DNA from: Actinomortierella ambigua
Lineage: Eukaryota > Mortierellomycota > Mortierellomycetes > Mortierellales > Mortierellaceae
Length of the DNA stretch: 17,418 nt
Direction of reading: 5' to 3'
NCBI GenBank assembly: GCA_016098155.1
Contig: JAAAJB010000684.1
Span: forward strand, 1-17,418
Positions 10,910-17,418 of the stretch are shown in pieces. The notes below the pieces were generated by a model that worked only from the letters and a program-made list of their open reading frames with translations, searched no databases and had not been told where the DNA came from. The first letter of the stretch is position 1; each line of letters opens with the position of its first letter. Both the position numbers and the translations under genes were made by a program.

Positions 10910-10917
10910 TATATAAA
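10910..10917 (+). promoter_or_regulatory. TATA box of the first LPMO gene
   Basis: TATATAAA within TTGGGTATATAAACCC, about 170 bp upstream of the LPMO start codon. The downstream sequence becomes C/A/T-rich leader (ACCACCACCACCACAC) up to CACCATG. A strong TATA box suits a highly or inducibly expressed secreted-enzyme gene. Confidence 0.7.
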
Positions 10918-11086
10918 CCCTTGTCTCTCACGACCATTCTCATCTCCAGACAACAATCCTCTCTCCACACCCAGCCTCAAGGACATCCTCCGACCTTCCC
11001 TTCCACGCCTCAACGCGCATTTTCCCTTGCAAAAGACCATCACCAGCTACCACCACCACCACACCTCCCTCCTACTCTCATTCACC

Positions 11087-11925
11087 ATGCTCTTCAAGAC
11101 CTCCTTCGTCGCTGCTGCTTTCGCTGCTGTTGCTGCCCTCACTGCTGAGGCTCACGTCTCGGTCCGCGAGCCCTGCCCTCGCTACGGTTCGTATGCTGGC
11201 TGCCCTGCTCCTCCCGCTGGTCAGTCGATCGACTACAACATCCGCTCGCCCATTGGTGTCTATGGTTCCATCGGTCAGCCCTTGTGTAAGCACACTGCCC
11301 CCGTCACCGCCAACGTCCCCACCTACCGCGCTGGCCAGAACATCAACGTCAAGTTCGACATTGGTGCTGCTCACGGCGGTGGACACTGCCAGTTTGCTCT
11401 GTCGTACGACGGTGGCAAGCGCTGGGTCGTCATTAAGGAGGTTCTGCGCGACTGCTTGCGCGGTGACATCAATGCTTCGACCTACACCATCCCAGTGAAG
11501 ATCCCCAAGAAGGCCCCCACTGGCCGTGTCGTCTTCCAGTGGCTCTGGGTAAGTTCTCCATTTGCTTTTCAGTCTTATTGGCCAGCCGTGTGGAATAGAG
11601 ATCCACTCCATTCTTTTCTCCCATACAATTCAGCCTTGTTCTAATACGGCTCTCTCTCTCTCTCTCTCTCCTTCTTCCTCCACTTAATCTACAGAACAAC
11701 GCTGTTGGAAACCGCGAGCTGTACTCCAACTGCATCGACATGCAGATCCAGGGCACCAACGGTGGCAAGCTGTCCGGCAAGGAGCCCGTCATCATCAACT
11801 ATGGCCCCAACTCGCACCACGTCGGTGAGTTCCCTGGCGCCAACGACAAGGATGGTCGCGAGCTCTTTGCCCCTGCCGGCCGCAAGGGTGTCACTTTCCG
11901 CGTTGCTCCCACGCCCGTCGCCTAA
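11087..11925 (+). CDS. Secreted AA11-like lytic polysaccharide monooxygenase, two exons
   Basis: Exons 11087-11548 and 11695-11925 (GTAAGT donor, CTACAG acceptor) give 230 residues. A signal peptide of 22 residues (MLFKTSFVAAAFAAV..TAEA) is expected to be cut before His23, placing histidine at the mature N terminus, as LPMOs require for the copper histidine brace. The second brace histidine is probably His96 in AAHGGGHCQF, matching the HGGGxCQ motif known in AA11 enzymes; Tyr164 in GNRELYSNC is the likely axial residue. Six cysteines (30, 39, 67, 101, 123, 167) could form three disulfides. LPMOs of this type cleave chitin oxidatively, so the role may be cell-wall remodelling or chitin degradation outside the cell. 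There is no binding module or GPI signal. CACCATG gives a good start context; the frame remains open upstream, but that part lies across the TATA box. It is roughly three quarters identical over the last exon to the partial gene at 17198. Confidence 0.88.
11549..11694 (+). other. LPMO intron with CT tract
   Basis: 146-nt GT-AG intron between TGG (Trp154) and AAC (Asn155). A (CT)n run at about 11650-11670 lies shortly before the acceptor and probably serves as its pyrimidine tract. The partial paralogue reaches the window edge 4 nt short of the same position, so intron conservation cannot be checked here. Confidence 0.85.
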
Positions 11926-12167
11926 ATGGGCCTTTACTTCGTTAGCTCTCTCTCTCTCTCTCATCGAGACAACATCCTATTCAAGGGTTCCTGAACTTGT
12001 AGGCACATTTTAGGACGGTTATGATTTATCAATACCCCTCCCCGTCTTTTTTTGTGTGCTACATTCAAGAACTACAGCATCATAGACTTTCAGCATCCCT
12101 TTAGTACCCTCACCCTCCAACTCGAAGCAATGAAGATAGTGCAATCTGCCTTTGCTTCTCAAAAAAA

Positions 12168-12179
12168 AATAAAAATAAA
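12168..12179 (+). terminator. Candidate poly(A) signals of the first LPMO gene
   Basis: Two adjacent AATAAA hexamers (12168-12173 and 12174-12179) in an A-rich stretch about 245 nt after the LPMO stop codon. They are the first canonical hexamers downstream, giving a plausible 3' UTR of about 260 nt. Confidence 0.55.
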
Positions 12180-12367
12180 CACCTTCTGCATGGATCCATG
12201 TTGACCATGGCTCTCAATACACTTCTCCATCTCTCATGGTTCCCGGTCAAGCATCAAGCATCATGGAAAGTAGGTGCCATGAGGGCCGAGGTAAACTTGA
12301 AGCCCAGCAGCAGGGAAAGAAAAAAAAGCGCGTTTCATACGAACTGATCATTTTTGATATGATCTAC

Positions 12368-12441
12368 GTGGTGAAATGCCGCAAAAGGGTACGTACCTCG
12401 CCTAGCCTCGGTGAGATACCCTATTTACGGCATTTCACCAC
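12368..12441. repeat. 74-bp near-palindrome (MITE-like)
   Basis: The left arm GTGGTGAAATGCCGCAAAAG (continuing GGTA) and the right arm, read as reverse complement GTGGTGAAATGCCGTAAATA (continuing GGGTA), match over about 24 bp with one mismatch and one single-base gap. The spacer is about 25 nt. Short elements with long terminal inverted repeats are typical of non-autonomous DNA transposons or their relics, but no clear target duplication is visible (TA dinucleotides occur on both sides). Confidence 0.8.
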
Positions 12442-12963
12442 ATCTAGGCTATCGGTACACCGTGACGGTACAGGAGACAGCACCTTAGGTACATGACTGT
12501 AACGTTGTCTTGAGGCACTTAGGCAGTTCAATGAGTGTATACACGAAGAGGTCAGTGTCTGAACGGGTTAGCAACCAACAGGGAAACCATGAGGCATCAC
12601 TAATGCTCTGCTCATAGCAAAGTGAATCAAAACTACAGTGTGCACGTCTCTAAACCGCCAATGATACTCACTCCTCACCAACATATCATGACATCGATAC
12701 CAGTATTCATAGCTTGATATCGCAACTCCCAAGAAGGTGACAAAACTAGAGGTTAATACTGCTGAAAGTAGTGCTGGACACTCGCTTCTTCAATCCATCC
12801 TCCATTCCATGCCCAAAGGTGATTATTGGGAACGCCTTCGATCTGTTTCTAGACATCGCGGCCTACAAAGAAAAGGGCTATAGTATATGTTGTTGCGTGT
12901 GTTTTATTGTGGCGTGTCTATCTGGGAACGGTGACGGCTTCCCAACGAGGAGTGGACTCACGG

Positions 12964-13285
12964 AAAGGGATGAAGTGAGTCTCTCCAAGCACAATCGCCT
13001 TTCCCTCATGGACCCACGAGTCTGACGGAGAACATACGGCTCGCATTGCAGCACCATCATGGACCAAGATGACAAGCACCCTGGCATGAAGAGATCATAT
13101 GGAAAGTCGCGCAGTTCACGGCTTAACCCATTTGCTCTCATGGACCCAAGGTGTAACCGAATGCAGCAGCCCAAATCCTGCACTACCTCAGCCAAAGTAA
13201 TGAGGCCTTTGACCGCGGCGAGGTCATATGGAGAGTCAGGCAGCGCACGGCTTAACTCATGTGCTCTCATGGACCCAAGGAGGAC
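12964..13285. repeat. Degenerate tandem repeat, three units of about 130 bp
   Basis: Two well-kept copies of about 65 bp begin at 13092 (AGATCATATGG) and 13221 (AGGTCATATGG), both running through CACGGCTTAAC and CTCATGGACCCAAGG. A third, weaker copy ends at CTCATGGACCCACGAG near 13020. The shared ATGGACCCA blocks begin at 13008, 13140 and 13269, so spacings are 132 and 129 bp, both multiples of three. The minus-strand frame is open across all units (12878-13315) and reads GSMRAHELSRALPDSPYDL, GSMRANGLSRELRDFPYDL and GSMRERRLC. No known family is recognised. Confidence 0.8.
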
Positions 13286-13441
13286 CCTGCTCGCATCCAT
13301 TCTTGAAATCCGCACACAACGCCATGTTTGTTCTCAAACACTACCATTACCTTGAGCGCGCATGATGGGGGGCCTCAGTATGAAAAAAAAGTCCCCCTCC
13401 CTAGAGACTGCTATTTGCTTAGTGGCGTGTCTTGCCCTATT

Positions 13442-13463
13442 TCGCGCCTTGTGTCAGGCGCGA
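13442..13463. repeat. GC-rich 8-bp hairpin just before the transposase start
   Basis: TCGCGCCT is followed by the 6-nt loop TGTGTC and the exact reverse complement AGGCGCGA. It ends 25 bp before the proposed ATG at 13488. It might be a leader-RNA structure, a subterminal transposase site or chance. Confidence 0.7.
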
Positions 13464-13487
13464 GTTTCATCCACACCCATCAACCCC

Positions 13488-15649
13488 ATGCCCAAAAGAA
13501 AGCAGACATCAATTGTGCCTCATGACCTTCCTGCCGCTTCAGCTGAGCCGGAAGATCATGTGGCTACACAACCTCGTGCAGCGAAAAAACGAAGCAGGAC
13601 AGATTTGCCTTTGTCCCTTAAAAAAGAAATAATCGACTTGTGTGAGGACGCGGACGCCAAGGGCTACAAGGTCACCAACACGAGTCTCGGAAGAAAATTC
13701 GGCATTTCATCGGGAGCAGTGGCAAATATCATCAAATCCAAGGCTGAGATCCTCGGGTGCTTGAACATGTCCCCCACTGTCTCAGAGGAAAGGAAAAGAA
13801 TGGTCCCACGCAACATGTTTGCTGTCGAGGACTCTCTTTTCCGCTGGTTTGTCAAGAAACGAGCTCAGGGTAAATAACCCGCACACACAGTTCCTGGTTC
13901 TGCGCAATCAAGGTATATGTTGATTTCCATATCTAACTAGATTTCCTACCATATTTTATCCATTTTGCACCTAGGCTTTCCCATAGACGATAAAATGCTG
14001 AGGGTTCAAGCGCTGGTGATGTGGACGGAACTGAAGCCAATGTTTCCTCCAGGGATGGAGCCGAAACCGTGCGCTTTCAGCTCAGGATGGTGCACCAGAT
14101 TCAAGAAAGATCGAGGGATCAAGTTCCGAACTGGTCACGGTGAGAGCGGGTCTGCAGACCTGACTGTTGTAGAGAGACATCTGGAGGAGATTGCTCAACA
14201 GCTAAGGCCGTTTGCGCTCGACGATATCTACAGCTGCGATGAGACGGGGTTGTATATTCGTGCCATTTCCAACAAGAGTGTCGACGACAAACCACTTCGA
14301 GGTCGTAAAATAGCTCGCGCCCCCAGAGTGTCTATTTTGCTATGCTCCAATGCTACAGGCACGGACAAGAGGAAGCCGCTGGTGCTAAGTACGACTGCAG
14401 ACTGGAATAGTGGACAACTAATGTGCCGCGAGTGTCAAACAGAAGTTAATTCTGTTTTTTTATGAGCAATATAGGTAGCCAAAGGCCATCACGACTCGAT
14501 AATGCTGTTCTAAATGACATCGACGCCGACTTTAGTAGCAAAGGTTACATGCGGTCTGAAGTCTTTTCAACGTGGCTGAGGAATTTGGACAAGGATATGC
14601 AAGAACAGAACCGTCGCATTGCTCTTTTGATCGACAGTGCCCCCTACCACATGGACACAGAGGAGCTTGGGCTGATCAGCATCCAGATTATCCGACTTCC
14701 ACCAAACACAACCTCACTCACCCAACCTCTAGATGCTGGAATCGTCCAATCTTTCAAGGCGTACTACAGTCAGGAGATGCTACAGGCAATTAGTCGGATA
14801 TCCCTTAAGTCAGGCAATATCGTCCGTACGATACAGAGTGCAAAGCTCTGGCCGTGCTTCGCCAGTTCATGGAGAAAGATTACGCCAGCCTGCATCCGTA
14901 GCTGCTTTGCCAAAGTGCCAACTTTGAGTCGTTTCCATCGAGATGCACTCAGGAGTCTCGGCGTCGTGTCCGTTCGGCAGCAAGTTGAGGCTATTCAGAA
15001 GGACCTTGTCGCCCGGTACAGTCACCTCGAGGGTGTCGTTTCCTCACCATCCGACACTGGTGTGTTGAACTATATTGACATGATCAACTGTGGAGGACCG
15101 GACGAGACGGTCAGGGAGGCTTTGGAGGAAAGCCGACAATCGGAGAAGATGAAGGCCATTTTTGGTGACCCTCCCTGCGCGACCGAGAGCGAGGATGACG
15201 AAGAAACCGAGAACGAGGAAGGAGACGACGACGACTCTGAGCTTTCCGAGGAGGACACCGATCCTGGCGAGGGCCCAAGTTCAGCGATTGAGCCATGTAG
15301 CAGCAACATCTATTATGCGCGGGATCTTAGCCAGGCAGCACCACCACCTTCAAGTCCTATGATTGATGAGGATGTTGATGGCGGATCTGCAGACGAAATG
15401 ATCGCCAGCTTGGATCGACTCAAGAAGTACTATTTGTCTTATCGCGCAAGTACCACCGATCTATCACCACTCAGGCCACTTTTCGAATTACGTCGGGAAT
15501 GCGAGTCGTGGTCTGATTATATCGCGCTGTTGTGCACTGAACAAGGCATAAACTTTCGTCCAGATCCTATCGTGGACGCCCAGCCATCGGATGGTGACGA
15601 AGGCGAGGCTGGAGAAGGTGGAAGAGGTGGAGGTAGTGGTGGAGGATGA
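13488..15649 (+). CDS. Pogo/Tigger-type DDE transposase (CENP-B-like), three exons
   Basis: Exons 13488-13869, 13975-14388 and 14475-15649 give 656 residues. Introns are GTAAAT...CCTAG (105 nt) and GTACGA...ATATAG (86 nt); both keep phase and remove stops. Residues 31-90 form a psq/CENP-B N-terminal helix-turn-helix (SLKKEIIDLCEDADAKG.. LGRKFGISSGAVANI); residues about 115-185 are the second CENP-B-type DNA-binding domain (FRWFVKKRAQG.. GWCTRFKKDRGI). The DDE domain has Asp216 (CDETGL), Asp319 (LLIDSAPYH) and Asp352 (LTQPLDAGIVQSFKAYY), all three catalytic acids. Such enzymes cut and paste Tc1/mariner-superfamily elements into TA sites. A Glu/Asp-rich stretch covers about 440-475, and the last 15 residues are Gly-rich. 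ATG 13488 (MPKRKQ) is preferred; an in-frame ATG at 13362 would add 42 residues. No matching terminal inverted repeats were found, so it may be an old insertion or a domesticated gene. Confidence 0.87.
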
Positions 15650-16081
15650 CTACGAGGACTGTGAGGACTAGGAGGAAGAGGCATTGGACATTGACAAGAC
15701 ACCACGCCTAACAGTGGCGCACAGGGGTTTATTCAGTTCAATTCAAAAATATATTCCGTAAGGAGAAACTATCCTTTGATGGAGATTAAGAGAGATAGAG
15801 AGTAGTCCATCCCTCCTTCGTCACCATCTTCGCTGCCATCCTCTCTGCCACGCAAGCCAGCAACGAAATATTGAACAAATAGGACTGCTGCACTATTCTC
15901 ACGTACAACAGAGGGCGCTTCAGCAGAGAGCTTGGCCACGGGTACATACAGCAGTACCCAGGACATCTGTGCATTGAGGAAAGAAGAGCCTATTTTTTTT
16001 TAGCTGACATCACGGCGAGAAAGCGCCTCGCGTGAAAAAAATAAACATATTTGATCCAGAAGTGGATTAGTCCCTTTTGGC

Positions 16082-16249
16082 CATTGAACGGCTGAGGCAT
16101 TCCTTCTGGTTTCCTATTGGAGCATTTTAGTCAGATTAGGTTACGATTCTTGGAGGATTGCTTGATCTGATGGTTGGGGAGGGCTTGCTCCCGCAAGGAA
16201 TCGTTTATTCAACTGAACTATGAAGGCCATGCCTCAGTTGCATTCAATG
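16082..16249. repeat. 168-bp segment bounded by inverted repeats
   Basis: The left end CATTGAACGGCTGAGGCAT (16082-16100) matches the reverse complement of the right end, CATTGAATGCAACTGAGGCAT (16229-16249), apart from a 2-base gap and two substitutions. The interior of about 130 nt is not itself symmetrical. This resembles a short non-autonomous DNA element. A weak Pol III B-box-like GGTTACGATTC near 16139, together with the following A run, leaves a SINE-like origin as an alternative. Confidence 0.6.
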
Positions 16250-16253
16250 ATGC

Positions 16254-16278
16254 AAAAAAAAAAAAAAAAAAAAAAAAA
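16254..16278 (+). repeat. Run of 25 A residues
   Basis: Uninterrupted poly(A) starting five bases after the inverted-repeat segment. It may be a homopolymer expansion or the tail of a retroposed sequence; no convincing flanking direct repeats were found. Confidence 0.9.
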
Positions 16279-17197
16279 GGTTTGACCTTTTAGTCAAAGG
16301 GCGGCTTTCAACACAGGATCCACAGTCCGATGGGGAAAAAAAGGGAGGGGGGGAAGGGATAGCATTCTCAACCGTTCTCCACAAAAGAGATTCTCTTCAG
16401 GCCCTCTGTCTCCTTCAACAGACTTGAAAAGGATGGGGGGTGTGGGAACGATGTAAAGTAGGACCCATTTCCAAAGTCTTGCACTGCGACTATAATCGGT
16501 TCATGCTGTATGGGCTCCAGGCACTTTGAGTCATGCTCCCGGGATCGTTAGGGCGCGGCACGAGCGATAGCTCTTCTTGGGGGGCATGCTTTTACATTCA
16601 TTCAAAGAGAATCTATTATAAATAAGCAGCAAAACAAAGCGACGGGAATGACAGCGTGCAAAGATTGACCGGATATTGGCAGAGGTGTAAATCAAAGTAG
16701 CAGGGTACCGAGGCTGGGGGTCTGTTTGTGTTTTGGGGTACGTACACATGGATGGTGGTACAGACATTCCCATAGCAAAAATGTTCAATTTATAGTGTGT
16801 GTGCTTTTGCTGAGTGTCAAGTTGCTTGCCTCAGTCCTCACGGCACTTTCTTTGCTTGAAACTAGATGGCTCATCAGTGGCCATTAGAAATGGAAAGCTG
16901 TTATCGAGGACCAGTGAGAATATCATGTAGTAGTTTTCAATATTTTTTTATGGGATGCAGCGAAGAAGGCACTCTCTTCAATGCTTGGGGTAGGAGAGTA
17001 AGGATGCAAGAGATGCTGGAAGTCTATATGGTATCATTCTATAGTTTTTTTTTTTCTTTTTTTTTTCATGTCAAAGGTGGGGTAACGCGTGAAGACGGGG
17101 AAGGGTAGAGTTGGATCAAAGCCGCCTTAATGTGACAACGAGTCCAGGAGCATGTGGAATGGGCGCTGTCTTGGATATGGAGAGTGAGGAAAGCCGT

Positions 17198-17418
17198 TTA
17201 GGCAGTGGCGGCAACGCGGAAGGTGTGGATCTTGCGGGAAGGCGAGGTGAAGAGCTCACGGCCATCCTTGTCGTTAGGGCCGGAGAACTCACCGACGCGG
17301 TGCGAGTTGGTGCCATAGTTGATGATGACAGGCTCCTTGCCGGTAAGGGTGCCACCGTTGGTACCCTGGATCTGCATGTCAACGCAGTTGGAGTACAGCT
17401 CACGGTTTCCAACAGCGT
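17198..17418 (-). CDS. Second AA11-like LPMO, last exon only (cut by window edge)
   Basis: Read on the minus strand, this gives NAVGNRELYSNCVDMQIQ, then GTNGG, GKEPVIINYG, TNSHRVGEF and NDKDGRELF, ending HTFRVAATA and stop TAA at 17200-17198. It aligns end to end with exon 2 of the LPMO at 11695-11925, about three quarters identical, with the axial-Tyr motif RELYSNC kept. The C terminus is two residues shorter. The window stops 4 nt short of where the splice acceptor should be, so exon 1 with the signal peptide and the histidine brace is not visible. The stop codon and conserved frame suggest an intact gene. It faces the first copy. Confidence 0.85.
   Translation of the reverse strand, partial: AVGNRELYSNCVDMQIQGTNGGTLTGKEPVIINYGTNSHRVGEFSGPNDKDGRELFTSPSRKIHTFRVAATA

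Larger units (their letters stand above)
11926..13487. other. Spacer between the first LPMO and the transposase gene
   Basis: No recognised gene. It contains, in order, the LPMO 3' UTR, a 74-bp near-palindrome (12368-12441), about 500 bp of featureless AT/GC-balanced sequence (12450-12950), a three-unit degenerate tandem repeat (about 12964-13285) and a GC-rich hairpin (13442-13463). These concentrate on the transposase side and may belong to the mobile element or its insertion site. Confidence 0.6.
15650..17197. other. Spacer between the transposase and the second LPMO gene
   Basis: No supported coding region. It holds the transposase 3' flank, a 168-bp sequence bounded by inverted repeats (16082-16249), a 25-A run (16254-16278), a short TTTGAC/GTCAAA hairpin (about 16281-16298) and T-rich tracts at about 17045-17066. 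The final 100 bp before 17198 would be the 3' UTR of the minus-strand LPMO. Confidence 0.6.

Noticed and set aside
10817..11086. Upstream in-frame extension of the LPMO protein
   Set aside because: It spans the TATA box and leader, and would bury the signal peptide whose cleavage exposes the N-terminal histidine.
11078..11611. Minus-strand frame antisense to LPMO exon 1
   Set aside because: Shadow created by the biased codon use of the LPMO exon; the plus strand has signal peptide, motifs and splice sites.
12964..13285. CRISPR-like array
   Set aside because: Only three degenerate units of about 65 bp with no regular short spacers, in a fungal genome.
14388..14475. Apparent frameshift splitting the transposase
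   Set aside because: Explained by an 86-nt GT-AG intron that restores the frame and gives the expected family sequence KPLVLSSQRPSRL.
16531..16788. Small minus-strand frame of 85 codons
   Set aside because: No homology recognised, no splice or promoter signals, length within chance.
17116..17412. Minus-strand frame of Ser/Pro/Thr-rich composition at the window end
   Set aside because: Out of frame with the LPMO paralogue, which is conserved in another frame of the same strand.

Overview
The window looks like nuclear DNA of an early-diverging filamentous fungus, most probably a Mortierella-type (Mortierellomycotina) genome. This is inferred from spliceosomal GT-AG introns, pyrimidine-rich 5' leaders directly before start codons, C/G-ending codons in the coding exons, abundant GA/CT and CA microsatellites, and the gene families present. 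No bacterial-style operons or ribosome binding sites are seen.

Layout. Bases 1-61 are the 5' part of a serine tRNA (anticodon AGA) on the minus strand, cut by the window edge. Bases 62-1975 hold no gene I can support. Bases 1976-4694 (+) are a six-exon FAD-dependent monooxygenase of 457 residues when spliced. A GA-rich spacer and a CT/CA-rich leader (4695-5991) lead to a two-exon pentatricopeptide-repeat (PPR) protein of 891 residues, probably mitochondrial, at 5992-8951 (+). Bases 8952-11086 are spacer with a perfect hairpin (9288-9317) and one long minus-strand open frame of doubtful status (9280-10264). Bases 11087-11925 (+) encode a secreted, AA11-like lytic polysaccharide monooxygenase (LPMO) of 230 residues, with its own TATA box and poly(A) signals. 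Bases 11926-13487 carry a 74-bp near-palindrome, a three-unit degenerate tandem repeat of about 130 bp with constant frame, and a GC-rich hairpin. Bases 13488-15649 (+) encode a three-exon pogo/Tigger-type DDE transposase of 656 residues with the catalytic triad present. Bases 15650-17197 are non-coding, with a 168-bp sequence bounded by inverted repeats and followed by 25 A residues. Bases 17198-17418 (-) are the last exon of a second LPMO, a diverged paralogue of the first, facing it across the transposase.

The genes do not form one pathway. The two LPMO paralogues point towards each other with a transposase and several repeat structures between them, which suggests a locally duplicated and rearranged segment. 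The monooxygenase and PPR genes are ordinary chromosomal genes whose introns are enlarged by simple-sequence tracts. I found no CRISPR array, prophage or defence system. The most interesting items are the convergent LPMO pair around the transposase, the constant-frame 130-bp repeat, the strong hairpins and the complementary purine/pyrimidine tracts inside introns.
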